Positions 11,963 through 21,276 of a stretch of DNA of 49,826 nucleotides are shown here, in pieces. The notes below the pieces were generated by a model. It was not told the origin of the DNA, did no database searches, and was given only the letters and a program-made list of their open reading frames with translations. Made by a program: the position numbers and the translations under genes. Every line of letters starts with the position of its first letter. Positions within the stretch are counted from its first letter, which is position 1. Source of the stretch: an uncultured Pelagibacteraceae bacterium (GTDB lineage Bacteria; Pseudomonadota; Alphaproteobacteria; Pelagibacterales; Pelagibacteraceae); assembly GCA_902601895.1 (NCBI GenBank), contig CACKOU010000008.1, positions 1 to 49,826 of the forward strand. Reading direction: 5' to 3'.

Positions 11963-12255
11963 TGGATAAAATAAGTTTATATGATAAAATTTTATTTCCT
12001 GTAATAACTGAAAAATCTACAAATCTATCAGAGCTAAATAAAATAATATTTAAAGTACCCCAAAGCGCTAATAAAAAAACATTAAAAGGATCAATTGAAA
12101 AAATTTTTAAGGTAAATGTAACAAAAATTAATATTATTAATAAAAAAACATTAATAAAATCAACAAGAGGAAAAAAAGTTAAAAAAAAAGGATTTAAAAA
12201 AGCAATTGTAACTTTAAAAAAAGGTCAAAATATTGACTTAACTAGTGGAATATAA
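11962..12255 (+). CDS. rplW: 50S ribosomal protein L23
   Basis: Exit-tunnel rim protein that docks trigger factor and SRP; 97 aa. The conserved N-terminal motif ILFPVITEKST and a central VNVTKINIINKK are visible, with the Lys-rich extended loop RGKKVKKKGFKKA that binds 23S rRNA. It starts at the ATG overlapping the rplD stop and is followed 3 nt later by rplB. Confidence 0.96.
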   Translation: MDKISLYDKILFPVITEKSTNLSELNKIIFKVPQSANKKTLKGSIEKIFKVNVTKINIINKKTLIKSTRGKKVKKKGFKKAIVTLKKGQNIDLTSGI

Positions 12256-12258
12256 AAA

Positions 12259-13092
12259 ATGGCATTAAAAACATTTAAACCTTACACAAAATCAACAAGA
12301 GGAACTATACTTTCAAGCAGAGAGGGTCTGTGGAAAGGTAAACCTTTTAAGCCACTTACAAGTGCAAATTATTCATCAAAAGGTAGAAATAACTATGGAA
12401 GAATTACATCAAGAAATCATGGCGGGGGTCATAAACATAAATATAGGCAAATAGATTTTTATAGAAAAAAAAATGATATGAAAGCTATTGTTGAAAGAAT
12501 TGAATACGATCCTAATAGATCTTGTCATATTATGTTAGTGAAATTTGAAGATAATCAAAAATTTTATTATTTAGCTCCACAAAAAATTAAAGTTGGAGAC
12601 TATATACAAAATGGGTCATCTTCAGAAATTAGAATTGGAAACTGTTTACCACTAAAAGACATACCTGTTGGTATTGAGATTCATAATGTTGAAATCCAAC
12701 CTGGAGCAGGTGGGAAAATATCAAGAGCAGCAGGTTCATCCGTTACAATTACAGGTATAGATGGAAATTACTCAATAATAAAAATGAGTTCAGGTGAAGT
12801 AAGAAAAATTGACTCAAGAGCATTAGCAACAATCGGAGTTTTATCTAATCCAGATCAAAAAAATATTAAAATTGGTAAAGCTGGTAGATCTAGATGGCTT
12901 GGAAGAAGACCACATACTAGAGGTGTTGTTAAAAATCCTGTAGATCACCCTCATGGTGGTGGTGAAGGAAAATCTGCAGGTGGAAGACATCCTGTATCAC
13001 CTACTGGTCAATCTGCAAAAGGTTTGAAAACAAGAGATAATAAAAGAACTGATAAATTTATAATAAGAAGAAGAAAGAAGAAGAGAGCGTAA
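12259..13092 (+). CDS. rplB: 50S ribosomal protein L2
   Basis: Universally conserved 23S rRNA-binding protein needed for subunit joining and peptidyl-transfer; 277 aa, standard length. It begins MALKTFKPYTKSTRGT and contains the RPHTRGVVKNPVDHPHGGGE signature (near residues 217-236) with the conserved His, then GGRHPVSPTGQ. It sits in the normal S10 order, 3 nt after rplW and 3 nt before rpsS. Confidence 0.98.
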   Translation: MALKTFKPYTKSTRGTILSSREGLWKGKPFKPLTSANYSSKGRNNYGRITSRNHGGGHKHKYRQIDFYRKKNDMKAIVERIEYDPNRSCHIMLVKFEDNQKFYYLAPQKIKVGDYIQNGSSSEIRIGNCLPLKDIPVGIEIHNVEIQPGAGGKISRAAGSSVTITGIDGNYSIIKMSSGEVRKIDSRALATIGVLSNPDQKNIKIGKAGRSRWLGRRPHTRGVVKNPVDHPHGGGEGKSAGGRHPVSPTGQSAKGLKTRDNKRTDKFIIRRRKKKRA

Positions 13093-13095
13093 TAT

Positions 13096-13404
13096 ATGGC
13101 AAGATCTGTTTGGAAAGGACCATTTGTTGAAGAAAGTTTAATTAAAAAAGTTGAAAAGATTAAAAACGATACTAACAAAAAACCAATTAAAACCTGGTCA
13201 AGAAAGTCAACTATAATACCTGATTTTGTAGGATTTAGTTTTTTAATTTATAACGGTAAAAAATTTATACCAATAACTGTATCTGAAGATATGGTTGGTC
13301 ACAAATTTGGAGAATTTGCACCAACAAGACAGTTTTTTGGTCATACACCAGCAGATAAAAAAGCAAAAGTTGAAGGTGGAGCAAAAGGAGCTGACAAAAA
13401 ATAA
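13096..13404 (+). CDS. rpsS: 30S ribosomal protein S19
   Basis: Small-subunit head protein that forms a complex with S13; 102 aa, about ten residues longer than E. coli S19 through a Lys/Gly/Ala-rich C-terminal tail. It begins [19 protein letters not shown] and has the family motif [16 protein letters not shown]. Its position between rplB and rplV is canonical. Confidence 0.97.
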   Translation: MARSVWKGPFVEESLIKKVEKIKNDTNKKPIKTWSRKSTIIPDFVGFSFLIYNGKKFIPITVSEDMVGHKFGEFAPTRQFFGHTPADKKAKVEGGAKGADKK

Positions 13405-13406
13405 TA

Positions 13407-13799
13407 ATGAGTAAAAAAAAAGATTTAGATTTAAAACAAGTAAGATCAGTAAATAAAAATGTAAGATCTAGCGTAAGAAAACTAAAACCAATTCTCAAAT
13501 CTATTGTAGGAAAAAAAGTAGAAACTGTAATAAGAGACTTGTCATTTTCAGAAAAAAGAATTTCAAAAGATGTTAAGAAAACAATTTCATCAGCTATTTC
13601 TAATGCAGAAAATAATTTTCAATATGACATTGATAATCTGTTCATAAAAGAAGCATTTTGCGGAAAGCAAGTTATAATGAAAAGATTCAGAGCAAGAGCA
13701 AAAGGAAGAGCTGCGGAAATTATGAAACCATATTCAAATATTACTATAATTTTGAAAGAGAAAACTAAAGAGGAAACAAAACATGGGCCAAAAAGTTAA
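13407..13799 (+). CDS. rplV: 50S ribosomal protein L22
   Basis: Exit-tunnel protein, 130 aa (E. coli 110), with a Lys-rich N-terminal extension. The beta-hairpin that reaches into the tunnel is visible as [20 protein letters not shown] near residues 91-110. The C-terminal 17 nt overlap the start of rpsC, an unusually long overlap even for this block, suggesting coupled translation. Confidence 0.96.
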   Translation: MSKKKDLDLKQVRSVNKNVRSSVRKLKPILKSIVGKKVETVIRDLSFSEKRISKDVKKTISSAISNAENNFQYDIDNLFIKEAFCGKQVIMKRFRARAKGRAAEIMKPYSNITIILKEKTKEETKHGPKS

Positions 13800-14442
13800 T
13801 CCCGTTGGATTAAGATTAGGTATTAACAGAGGGTGGGACTCTGTTTGGTATGCTAAAAAGAAAGATTTTGGAAATTATCTTATAGAGGATCATAGAATTA
13901 GAGAATTTATAAAAAAAAATGTAATTAATTCAGGTGTTTCAAAAGTAATGATTGAAAGAACCTCAAAAAAATGTTTTGTAACAATTTATACTTCTAGACC
14001 GGGTTTTGTAATTGGAAAAAAAGGTTCAGATATTGAAAAAATCAAGAATAAGATTTCTCGATTGACTACAAATGAAGTTGTATTGAATATTAAGGAAGTA
14101 AAAAAACCAGAGACAAATTCATATTTGGTAGCAGAAAATATTGCACAACAACTAGTTAAAAGAGTTTCATATAGACGTGCAATGAAAAGATCAATGCAAT
14201 CAGCACTAAGACTTGGTGCAAAAGGTATAAAAGTTTCATGCAGCGGCAGATTAGGAGGAAACGAAATAGCACGAACAGAATGGCTAAGAGATGGCAGTAT
14301 TCCATCTCATACACTTAGAGCAGATATAGATTATGCTGAGGCAGAAGCTCTAACTACTTATGGTATTATAGGTATTAAAGTTTGGATTTATAAAGGTGAG
14401 ATATTTACCAAGGAATTTAGTCAAGAGAGGAATAAGAAATAG
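13783..14442 (+). CDS. rpsC: 30S ribosomal protein S3
   Basis: mRNA-entry-channel protein, 219 aa. It begins [20 protein letters not shown]. The type II KH domain with [17 protein letters not shown] is near residues 64-80, and the C-terminal domain holds [14 protein letters not shown]. The ATG at 13783 lies inside the end of rplV and is preceded by a good AGAGGA Shine-Dalgarno sequence, supporting this start. rplP follows 2 nt after the stop. Confidence 0.98.
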   Translation: MGQKVNPVGLRLGINRGWDSVWYAKKKDFGNYLIEDHRIREFIKKNVINSGVSKVMIERTSKKCFVTIYTSRPGFVIGKKGSDIEKIKNKISRLTTNEVVLNIKEVKKPETNSYLVAENIAQQLVKRVSYRRAMKRSMQSALRLGAKGIKVSCSGRLGGNEIARTEWLRDGSIPSHTLRADIDYAEAEALTTYGIIGIKVWIYKGEIFTKEFSQERNKK

Positions 14443-14444
14443 AA

Positions 14445-14852
14445 ATGCTACAACCAACAAGAACAAAATTTAGAAAGGCTCATAAAGGACGTATACATGG
14501 TAATGCATCAAGATGTAATTTAATGAATTATGGATCTTTTGGACTTAAAGCTATAGAACCAGAAAGAGTTATATCAAGACAAATAGAGGCAGCTAGAGTT
14601 GCTCTTACAAGGCATATGAAAAGACAAGGAAGAGTATGGACCAGAATGTTCCCAAACATACCTGTTTCAAAAAAACCAACCGAAGTACGTATGGGAAAAG
14701 GTAAAGGTTCGCCTGAGTTTTGGGCATGTAGAGTGAAACCAGGAAGAATTTTGTTTGAAGTTGACGGAGTTTCAGAGCAAATTGCTAGAGAAGCCTTATA
14801 TAAAGCATCAGCAAAATTGCCCATAAAATGTAAATTTATTAAAAGGATATAA
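14445..14852 (+). CDS. rplP: 50S ribosomal protein L16
   Basis: Large-subunit protein close to the A-site tRNA elbow, 135 aa, the usual length. It begins [16 protein letters not shown] and contains the conserved [20 protein letters not shown] and [20 protein letters not shown] stretches. Gene order S3-L16-L29-S17 is the normal end of the S10 cluster. rpmC follows after 1 nt. Confidence 0.97.
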   Translation: MLQPTRTKFRKAHKGRIHGNASRCNLMNYGSFGLKAIEPERVISRQIEAARVALTRHMKRQGRVWTRMFPNIPVSKKPTEVRMGKGKGSPEFWACRVKPGRILFEVDGVSEQIAREALYKASAKLPIKCKFIKRI

Positions 14853-14853
14853 G

Positions 14854-15042
14854 GTGAAAAAAAAAGATATAAAAAAAATGACTAAGGACGAAGTAATAAA
14901 AAATTTAGATAAGTTAAAAAAAGATTTGTTTAATTTTAGATTCCAAAAGATTAATGGACAAATAAAAAGTACATCACAAGTAAGCCAAACTAGAAAAAAC
15001 ATTGCAAGATTAAAAACTGTTTTAAAGGAAAATAATGCCTAA
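14854..15042 (+). CDS. rpmC: 50S ribosomal protein L29
   Basis: Small helical protein at the exit-tunnel rim, 62 aa. The GTG at 14854 is chosen because residues 1-12 ([12 protein letters not shown]) align with the family's usual N-terminus and an AAGG lies about 8 nt upstream; the ATG at 14878 would cut the first helix. The motif [12 protein letters not shown] is characteristic. The last 8 nt overlap rpsQ. Confidence 0.94.
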   Translation: MKKKDIKKMTKDEVIKNLDKLKKDLFNFRFQKINGQIKSTSQVSQTRKNIARLKTVLKENNA

Positions 15043-15271
15043 AAAATTGTTAAATGGAACAGTAGTGAGCGATAAGCCTAATAAAACAATAACAGTTTTA
15101 GTCGAGAGAAAGTATCAACACCCTGTTTTGAAAAAAATCATAAAAGCCAGAAAAAAATATAGCGTTCATGATGAAGAAAATAAATATAAAACAGGAGATA
15201 AGGTTATTATTAAAGAATGTAGACCTTATTCAAAATCAAAAAAATTTGAAGTTATTGGAGATGTCAAATGA
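15035..15271 (+). CDS. rpsQ: 30S ribosomal protein S17
   Basis: Primary 16S rRNA-binding OB-fold protein, 78 aa. Recognisable features are [18 protein letters not shown] at the N-terminus, a central [19 protein letters not shown], and the C-terminal [20 protein letters not shown]. It starts inside the rpmC reading frame and overlaps rplN by 4 nt (ATGA), the usual sign of translational coupling. Confidence 0.96.
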   Translation: MPKKLLNGTVVSDKPNKTITVLVERKYQHPVLKKIIKARKKYSVHDEENKYKTGDKVIIKECRPYSKSKKFEVIGDVK

Positions 15272-15636
15272 TACAAGTACAAACTGAACTGTTCGTAGCA
15301 GACAATACTGGAGCAAAAAAAATTGAGTGTATCAAAGTTCTTGGTGGATCAAAAAGAAGATACGCAAGCATAGGAGATATTATTGTTGTAGCCGTCAAAG
15401 AGGCAATTCCTAGAGGAAAAGTTAAAAAAGGCTCTGTCCACAAAGCAGTAGTAGTTAGAGTAAAGAAAGGAATTCACAGAAATGATGGTTCAAAAGTAAG
15501 ATTTGATAACAATGCAGCTGTGCTAACAGATGATAAGGGAGAGCCAATTGGTACGAGGATTTTTGGCCCTGTAACTAGAGAATTAAGATCAAGAGGCCAA
15601 ATGAAAATAATCTCCTTAGCCCCAGAGGTAATTTAA
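15268..15636 (+). CDS. rplN: 50S ribosomal protein L14
   Basis: Large-subunit interface protein and docking site of RsfS, 122 aa, the universal length. It begins [20 protein letters not shown] and has [20 protein letters not shown] and the C-terminal [13 protein letters not shown]. It starts the spc-type gene order (L14-L24-L5-S14-S8-L6-L18-S5). rplX follows immediately. Confidence 0.98.
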   Translation: MIQVQTELFVADNTGAKKIECIKVLGGSKRRYASIGDIIVVAVKEAIPRGKVKKGSVHKAVVVRVKKGIHRNDGSKVRFDNNAAVLTDDKGEPIGTRIFGPVTRELRSRGQMKIISLAPEVI

Positions 15637-15873
15637 ATGATTAAAAAAGGTTTAAAAGTAAAGGTTCTTACAGGAAAAGACAAAAATAAAGAAGGAGATA
15701 TTATTGAGTTAGACCGTAAAAACAACAGAGCAAAAGTTAAAGGTATTAATATGATAAAAAAACATATTAAAACAACTAAAGAAAAAAAAGGTGGGATAGT
15801 TACAAAAGAAAATTTTGTGCATATTTCAAATTTAAAGTCAATATCACAAAATAAAAATGAGATTAAAAAATAA
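15637..15873 (+). CDS. rplX: 50S ribosomal protein L24 (short form)
   Basis: Assembly-initiator protein with a KOW motif ([20 protein letters not shown], about residues 7-26). At 78 aa it is shorter than the usual ~103: the C-terminal extension beyond the second beta-barrel strand ([10 protein letters not shown]) is reduced to a short Lys/Asn tail. The stop overlaps the rplE ATG by one base and no frameshift is seen, so this looks like a genuine shortening. Confidence 0.94.
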   Translation: MIKKGLKVKVLTGKDKNKEGDIIELDRKNNRAKVKGINMIKKHIKTTKEKKGGIVTKENFVHISNLKSISQNKNEIKK

Positions 15874-16427
15874 TGCAACCTAGATTAAAAGAAATAATTA
15901 AAAAGGAAATACAACCAAATTTAAAACAGAAATTTGGATATAAAAATTTATATATGGTCCCTCAAATATATAAAATTACGATAAATATGGGTCTTGGAAT
16001 AGATGGTAACAATGATAAAATACTAAAATCATGTGTTGACGATATGTCGAATATAGCTGGGCAAAAACCAGTTATTACTAAATTTAAAAAATCTATAGCA
16101 AATTTTAAAACAAGAAAAAATACTACCGCTGGTATTAAAGTAACACTTAGAAAAAACAGGATGTATGAATTTATAGACAGGCTAATAAATATTGCTCTAC
16201 CAAGAATTAAAGATTTTAGAGGATTAAATAAAAAAGGTTTTGACAAATTTGGAAATTACTCATTTGGCATTAAAGAACATATTATTTTTCCAGAGGTTAA
16301 TTTTGATAAAGTAGATAAAATAAGAGGCTTAGATATCACAATTTCAATTAAATCACAAAATATTGAACATAGTTATGAACTTTTAAAACAATTAAATTTT
16401 CCATTCATAGAAAAAAGGAGTTATTAA
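15873..16427 (+). CDS. rplE: 50S ribosomal protein L5
   Basis: 5S rRNA-binding protein of the central protuberance, 184 aa. Family stretches include [23 protein letters not shown]-equivalent [17 protein letters not shown] and [20 protein letters not shown] near residues 115-134. It begins at the ATG overlapping rplX and ends overlapping rpsN by one base (TAATG). Confidence 0.97.
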   Translation: MQPRLKEIIKKEIQPNLKQKFGYKNLYMVPQIYKITINMGLGIDGNNDKILKSCVDDMSNIAGQKPVITKFKKSIANFKTRKNTTAGIKVTLRKNRMYEFIDRLINIALPRIKDFRGLNKKGFDKFGNYSFGIKEHIIFPEVNFDKVDKIRGLDITISIKSQNIEHSYELLKQLNFPFIEKRSY

Positions 16428-16732
16428 TGGCAAAAGTAAGTGCAATAAACAAAAACAATAGAAGGATTAAATTATCTGAAAAATTTAGAGATAAAAGAAG
16501 TAAATTAAAAAAAATAATTATGAATAAAAAACTATCTCTTGATGAAAGATTTAAAGCGCAACAAAAGTTGTCAAAATTACCTAGAAACTCCGCAAAAAAT
16601 AGAATTATGAACCGATGCCAAATTACTGGAAGACCGCATGGTGTTTATAGAAAACTAAAAATATCAAGAATTGCTTTAAGACAACTTGGTCTTGAAGGAA
16701 AAATTCCGGGTATGGTAAAATCAAGTTGGTAG
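16427..16732 (+). CDS. rpsN: 30S ribosomal protein S14 (zinc-free type)
   Basis: Late-assembly protein of the small-subunit head, 101 aa. This is the long, zinc-independent form: the CXXC pairs of the short form are absent and only one Cys ([15 protein letters not shown]) remains. The C-terminal [11 protein letters not shown] is diagnostic. One copy is seen in the canonical position between rplE and rpsH. Confidence 0.97.
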   Translation: MAKVSAINKNNRRIKLSEKFRDKRSKLKKIIMNKKLSLDERFKAQQKLSKLPRNSAKNRIMNRCQITGRPHGVYRKLKISRIALRQLGLEGKIPGMVKSSW

Positions 16733-16742
16733 AAAGGAAAAT

Positions 16743-17135
16743 ATGAGTCTGAGTGATCCTATAGGAGATATGTTAGCAAGAATTAAGAATTCTCAAATGA
16801 GAAATCATAAAAAAGTCGAATTGCCATCCTCTAAGTTTAAAACCAAAATTGCAGAAGTACTTAAAAATGAAGGATATATAATAGATTATAAGGTGCAAAA
16901 TGATTTAAAACCAATCTTAGTAATTAATCTTAAATATAATTCAGGAAATCCAGTTATAAGCACTATAGAGCGTGTATCTAAGCCAGGAAGAAGGATATTC
17001 TCAAGTGCAGAAAGCTTAAATAGAATAAATAATGGTTTGGGCATAGCTATAGTATCTACTCCTAAGGGTGTAATGACAGACATCGATGCAAGAAAACAAA
17101 AAATCGGTGGAGAAATTATTTGTAAGGTATTTTAA
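16743..17135 (+). CDS. rpsH: 30S ribosomal protein S8
   Basis: Central-domain 16S rRNA-binding protein, 130 aa. It begins MSLSDPIGDMLARIKN and has the C-terminal signature GLGIAIVSTPKGVMTDIDAR. A GAAAGGA Shine-Dalgarno-like sequence precedes the ATG. In E. coli S8 represses the spc operon by binding near rplE; this cannot be judged here. It overlaps rplF by one base. Confidence 0.97.
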   Translation: MSLSDPIGDMLARIKNSQMRNHKKVELPSSKFKTKIAEVLKNEGYIIDYKVQNDLKPILVINLKYNSGNPVISTIERVSKPGRRIFSSAESLNRINNGLGIAIVSTPKGVMTDIDARKQKIGGEIICKVF

Positions 17136-17674
17136 TGTCAAAAATTGGAAAAATAAATATATCGATACCAGAAAAAGTTAAAGTCCTATTAGCAGGTAAC
17201 AGTGTAAATATAGAGGGTCCACTAGGAAAAAAATCGATAACTCTTGATTTAAATATGTTTGATATAAAAATTAATGAAGGAAAAGATTTATTAATTAAAC
17301 CAAAAAAAATCGACCAAGAAACTAAAAGATTGTGGGGCATGAATAGAAGTTTACTTAACAATGCAATTATAGGAACTAGCAAAGGGTATGAAAAAATACT
17401 AGAACTATCTGGAGTTGGTTTCAGATCGTCTATAAAAGGTAAGCAATTGAGTTTACAACTAGGTTTCAGTCATGACGTTAATTTCGATATCCCAGAGGGC
17501 ATAAAAATTTCAGTTGATAAACAAACAATTATAAAAATATCTGGATCTGATAAGCAGCAAGTTGGTATGGTTGCTTCACAAATTAAAAGCATAAGGCCAC
17601 CAGAACCTTACAAAGGAAAAGGTATTAAAGAACAAGGACAATATATTTTGAGGAAAGAAGGAAAAAAGAAATAA
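17135..17674 (+). CDS. rplF: 50S ribosomal protein L6
   Basis: Protein near the factor-binding site of the large subunit, 179 aa, typical length with two tandem L6 folds. The C-terminal signature [20 protein letters not shown] is present near residues 152-171, and GVGFRS lies in the middle. It begins [15 protein letters not shown] at the ATG overlapping rpsH. The TAATG junction with rplR is again a one-base overlap. Confidence 0.97.
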   Translation: MSKIGKINISIPEKVKVLLAGNSVNIEGPLGKKSITLDLNMFDIKINEGKDLLIKPKKIDQETKRLWGMNRSLLNNAIIGTSKGYEKILELSGVGFRSSIKGKQLSLQLGFSHDVNFDIPEGIKISVDKQTIIKISGSDKQQVGMVASQIKSIRPPEPYKGKGIKEQGQYILRKEGKKK

Positions 17675-18027
17675 TGAAATTAAAATCTAATTTAAAAAAA
17701 AAGTATAGAGTTAGAAATAAACTTAAAAAAAATGCACAAATTGATAGATATAGATTAAGTGTTTTTAGATCTTCAAAAAATATTAGTGCACAAATTATAG
17801 ATGATGTAAAAAAAATAACATTAGTATCTGTGTCATCAATGAGCAAGGAACTTAAAATTGAAAAAAGAAATAAATCAGAATTATCTGCGCTTGTGGCTGA
17901 ATTATTGGCAAAAAAAGCACAAGGCATGAACATCAAGAAAATTTACTTTGACAGAGGCACATATAAATATCATGGTAGAATTAAAATTCTCGCTGAAACT
18001 TTAAGAACTAAAGGGATGGAATTCTAA
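17674..18027 (+). CDS. rplR: 50S ribosomal protein L18
   Basis: 5S rRNA-binding protein, 117 aa, standard length. The N-terminal basic stretch ([13 protein letters not shown]), [17 protein letters not shown] and the C-terminal [19 protein letters not shown] are family hallmarks. It sits between rplF and rpsE with one-base overlaps on both sides. Confidence 0.97.
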   Translation: MKLKSNLKKKYRVRNKLKKNAQIDRYRLSVFRSSKNISAQIIDDVKKITLVSVSSMSKELKIEKRNKSELSALVAELLAKKAQGMNIKKIYFDRGTYKYHGRIKILAETLRTKGMEF

Positions 18028-18527
18028 TGGAAAAAAATACAGATTATATTGAAAAATTAGTGCATATTAATAGAATAACTAAAGTTGTTAAGGGTGGAAG
18101 AAGATTTGGTTTTTCTGCTCTTGTAGTTGTTGGAAATCAAAATGGAAAGATAGGTGTTGCACATGCTAAAGCAAAACAAGTTCCTGATGCTATTAAAAAA
18201 GCAAACGAACTTGCAAAAAGAAATTTGATACATGTTCCTTTAAGAGAAGGTAGAACTATACACCATGATATTTATGGCAAAGATGGAGCTGGAAAAATTA
18301 AGCTAAGAGCTGCTCCAAAAGGAACTGGAATTATTGCTGGAGGGCCAGTTAGAGCTGTTTGTGAAGTTTTAGGTATAAAAGATATAGTAGCTAAATCTTT
18401 AGGAACAGCAAATCCTCACAATGTTATAAGAGCGTGCATGAAAGCACTTTCAAAACAAAATTCTCCAAAAAACATTTCTACTATTAGAAATAAAAAAATA
18501 TCTGAAATAATTGAGAAAAGAGGCTAA
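18027..18527 (+). CDS. rpsE: 30S ribosomal protein S5
   Basis: Accuracy and mRNA-entry protein, 166 aa. The [16 protein letters not shown] motif (about residues 22-37) and the C-terminal domain with [20 protein letters not shown] and [11 protein letters not shown] are clear. In most bacteria rpmD (L30) follows; here only 2 nt separate S5 from rplO, so L30 is missing from this cluster. Confidence 0.98.
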   Translation: MEKNTDYIEKLVHINRITKVVKGGRRFGFSALVVVGNQNGKIGVAHAKAKQVPDAIKKANELAKRNLIHVPLREGRTIHHDIYGKDGAGKIKLRAAPKGTGIIAGGPVRAVCEVLGIKDIVAKSLGTANPHNVIRACMKALSKQNSPKNISTIRNKKISEIIEKRG

Positions 18528-18529
18528 GT

Positions 18530-18979
18530 ATGAAATTGAATAATCTTATTTCATTAAAAAGAAAAAAACTAAGAGTTGGAAGAGGTATTGGATCTGGAAA
18601 AGGAAAAACATCTGGACGAGGTGTAAAAGGTCAAAAATCTAGATCTGGTGTTGCTATTAAGAGCTTTGAAGGTGGGCAAATGCCTTTATTTAGAAGATTA
18701 CCTAAAAGAGGTTTTAATCCAATTAAAAAAATTGAGATTGGTATAATTAACTTAGAGGTTATTCAAAAACTTATTGATAACAATAAAATTAAAACTGATA
18801 GTACTATAAATCTTGAAGTCTTAAAAAAAGCCAAAGTATTTAATAATTCAATTAAAAAATTTAAGATTCTTGGAAATGGTGAAATTAAATCTAAAATCGA
18901 TATTTCTGCCACATATATATCCAATACTGCTAAATTAAAAATTGAGAAAATTGGTGGCAAACTAACATTAAATAAATAA
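18530..18979 (+). CDS. rplO: 50S ribosomal protein L15
   Basis: Late-assembly large-subunit protein, 149 aa. The glycine/arginine-rich N-terminus (RVGRGIGSGKGKTSGRG, about residues 14-30) and FEGGQMPLFRRLPKRGF are diagnostic. It lies directly after rpsE and 8 nt before secY, the standard order apart from the absence of L30. Confidence 0.97.
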   Translation: MKLNNLISLKRKKLRVGRGIGSGKGKTSGRGVKGQKSRSGVAIKSFEGGQMPLFRRLPKRGFNPIKKIEIGIINLEVIQKLIDNNKIKTDSTINLEVLKKAKVFNNSIKKFKILGNGEIKSKIDISATYISNTAKLKIEKIGGKLTLNK

Positions 18980-18987
18980 AATTATTA

Positions 18988-20268
18988 ATGAGTGGATCTT
19001 CTCAAACAAATGATTTGCGAAATAGAATAATTTTCACAATTTTAATCCTCTCAGTCTATAGATTAGGTACTTTTATACCTCTTCCTGGAATTGACCCAGA
19101 GCAACTGCAAATAATGATGCAAAGCAATCAAAAGGGACTTTTAGGAATGTTTAATGTTTTTGCAGGAGGTGCAGTAAGTAGAATGGCAATATTTGCTTTA
19201 GGTATAATGCCATATATATCTTCATCTATTATTGTGCAGTTATTAACAGGAGTTTCAGATTATTTTAAAAATTTAAAAGCCCAAGGAGAAATTGGAAGAC
19301 AAAAGATAACTCAAATAACTAGATATGGAACAGTTTTATTAGCAACAGTCCAAGGATATGGCTTAGCTGTGGGATTAGAATCATCTGCCGATTTAGTTAT
19401 AAATCCTGGTATATTTTTTAAAGTTTCAACCGTTAGTACAATTGTAGCTGGTACAATTTTTTTAATGTGGCTTGGAGAACAAATTACTCAAAGAGGTATA
19501 GGTAATGGTATTTCATTAATTATTTTTTCAGGAATAGTTGCAGAAATACCAAGGGCTCTAGTCACAACATTCGAATTAGGAAGAACAGGAGCTATATCAA
19601 CTGTAATGATTATTTTTATATTTCTTTTATTAGTGGCAACAATTATGTTTATTGTTTTCATGGAAAGAGCTCTTAGAAAAATTTTAATTAATTATCCTAA
19701 AAGACAAATGGGGAATAAAATGTATGGAGGAGACACATCACATTTACCATTAAAAATAAATTCAGCGGGAGTAATCCCAGCAATTTTTGCTTCTGCGTTA
19801 TTATTATTGCCAGTAACATTCTCAAATTTTAATGTTTCACAAAATGAAACATTTTTAAATATTTCTTCCTATTTTTCTCAAGGACAACCTCTTTATATGT
19901 TGTTGTATGCATCTGGTATTATATTTTTTACATTTTTTTATACATCTATAACCTTCAATCCTACTGAAACTGCTGAAAATTTAAGAAAGTATGGAGGTTT
20001 CATTCCAGGAATTAGACCTGGTGAAAGTACAGCAATATATATAGATACAATTCTTACTAGACTAACTACAATAGGTGCTTTGTATTTAACATTAGTTTGT
20101 TTGATGCCTGAATTTTTAATAGCTAATTATCCTATTCCTTTTTATTTAGGTGGTGCATCAGTATTAATCGTAGTTGTTGTTGCAATTGACACTGTTACAC
20201 AAGTACAAACCAGAATGATGAGTTCCCAGTACGAACAACTTATAAAAAAAACAAAATTTGGAAGATAA
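18988..20268 (+). CDS. secY: Protein translocase subunit SecY
   Basis: Channel-forming subunit of the Sec translocon in the inner membrane, 426 aa with ten predicted transmembrane segments. It contains the plug/TM2 signature FNVFAGGAVSRMAIFALGIM and the C-terminal cytoplasmic loops with NPTETAENLRKYGGFIPGIR. The N-terminus is somewhat shorter than in E. coli (443 aa), starting about a dozen residues before TM1. Its usual place in the spc cluster supports the call. adk starts immediately after the stop. Confidence 0.98.
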   Translation: MSGSSQTNDLRNRIIFTILILSVYRLGTFIPLPGIDPEQLQIMMQSNQKGLLGMFNVFAGGAVSRMAIFALGIMPYISSSIIVQLLTGVSDYFKNLKAQGEIGRQKITQITRYGTVLLATVQGYGLAVGLESSADLVINPGIFFKVSTVSTIVAGTIFLMWLGEQITQRGIGNGISLIIFSGIVAEIPRALVTTFELGRTGAISTVMIIFIFLLLVATIMFIVFMERALRKILINYPKRQMGNKMYGGDTSHLPLKINSAGVIPAIFASALLLLPVTFSNFNVSQNETFLNISSYFSQGQPLYMLLYASGIIFFTFFYTSITFNPTETAENLRKYGGFIPGIRPGESTAIYIDTILTRLTTIGALYLTLVCLMPEFLIANYPIPFYLGGASVLIVVVVAIDTVTQVQTRMMSSQYEQLIKKTKFGR

Positions 20269-20832
20269 GTGAATATTATTTTATTTGGTCCTCCAGGTGC
20301 TGGAAAGGGTACTCAGGCTAAATATTTAGTAAAAAAATTATCTGCATTTCAAGTTTCAACCGGAGATATACTAAGGGATGAAATAAAAAATAATACATAT
20401 ATAGGAAAAAAAATAATAAGTAATATGAATGAAGGAAAGTTTATTGATGATGAAATTGTTAATAAACTGATTGAAAATATAGTTTCTAATCCCTCAAAAA
20501 AAAATAAATTAATCTTTGATGGCTACCCAAGATCATTAATGCAAGCTGAAAATTTAACTTTACTTTTAAATAAATCAAACCAGAAAATAAATTTTATCTT
20601 TTTTCTAAATGTCAATAAAGAAACAATAATTAAAAGAATAGCAAAAAGAAAAAATTTAGAAAATAGAACTGATGATGACCTTGATACAATATTAAAAAGA
20701 TATGATAAATATATGGAAACCACAAAGCCTGTTCTTGATTTCTATTCTAAAAATGCAAATTTTTTTGAAATTGATGGTGGACAAGAAATTAGCGAAATTT
20801 CAAGGAAAATAGACACTTTTATGAATGTTTAA
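20269..20832 (+). CDS. adk: Adenylate kinase (short form)
   Basis: Catalyses ATP + AMP to 2 ADP in the cytoplasm. The GTG at 20269, directly after secY, is the start, since the P-loop GPPGAGKGTQ follows at residues 7-16 and no ATG fits. STGDILRDEI and FDGYPRS (AMP-binding and catalytic segments) are present. At 187 aa it belongs to the short class in which the large LID domain is reduced to a small loop (around NLENRTDDDLDT). secY-adk linkage is common in bacteria. Confidence 0.96.
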   Translation: MNIILFGPPGAGKGTQAKYLVKKLSAFQVSTGDILRDEIKNNTYIGKKIISNMNEGKFIDDEIVNKLIENIVSNPSKKNKLIFDGYPRSLMQAENLTLLLNKSNQKINFIFFLNVNKETIIKRIAKRKNLENRTDDDLDTILKRYDKYMETTKPVLDFYSKNANFFEIDGGQEISEISRKIDTFMNV

Positions 20833-20836
20833 GGCG

Positions 20837-20864
20837 TTGACTTTGATTTATCTTCTTATATAAA
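20837..20864 (+). promoter_or_regulatory. candidate sigma-70 promoter ahead of rpsM
   Basis: TTGACT (20837-20842) and TATAAA (20859-20864) are separated by 16 bp in the 54-nt gap between adk and rpsM. This is the best promoter-like sequence in the ribosomal block and would drive rpsM-rpsK-rpoA-rplQ independently of the genes upstream. It is read by eye only. Confidence 0.55.
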
Positions 20865-20886
20865 AGGCACAATTTATCACAAAATT

Positions 20887-21270
20887 ATGGCTCGTATTGC
20901 AGGTGTTAACATTCCACAAAATAAATTAGTCCATATTGGACTAAGATATATATATGGCATTGGAAGCAAATTTTCTCAAGAAATATGCAAATCACTTGAT
21001 ATACCAAATTCAAAAAGAGTTAATGAACTAACTGATGATCAAATTTTAAAGATTAGAGAATTCATTGATCAAAAATATTCTGTTGAAGGAGATTTAAGAA
21101 GAGAAAATTCATTAAGTATAAAACGCTTAATAGATTTAGCAACTTATAGAGGTTCACGACATAGAAAAAAACTACCTGTACGAGGACAAAGAACAAGATG
21201 TAACGCTAGAACTAGAAAAGGTAAAGCAATCGCAATAGCGGGTAAAAAATTAACACCTTTGAAAAAATAA
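20887..21270 (+). CDS. rpsM: 30S ribosomal protein S13
   Basis: Small-subunit head protein bridging to L5, 127 aa. It begins [20 protein letters not shown] and has the helix-two-turns-helix segment [17 protein letters not shown] and the C-terminal [16 protein letters not shown]. First gene of the alpha-type cluster S13-S11-RpoA-L17. rpmJ (L36), which lies just upstream in E. coli, is absent. Confidence 0.98.
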   Translation: MARIAGVNIPQNKLVHIGLRYIYGIGSKFSQEICKSLDIPNSKRVNELTDDQILKIREFIDQKYSVEGDLRRENSLSIKRLIDLATYRGSRHRKKLPVRGQRTRCNARTRKGKAIAIAGKKLTPLKK

Positions 21271-21276
21271 AAATTT

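Noticed and set aside
15637-15873. Short L24 as a pseudogene
   Set aside because: The KOW domain is intact, the stop is integrated into a one-base overlap with rplE, and only the variable C-terminus is missing.
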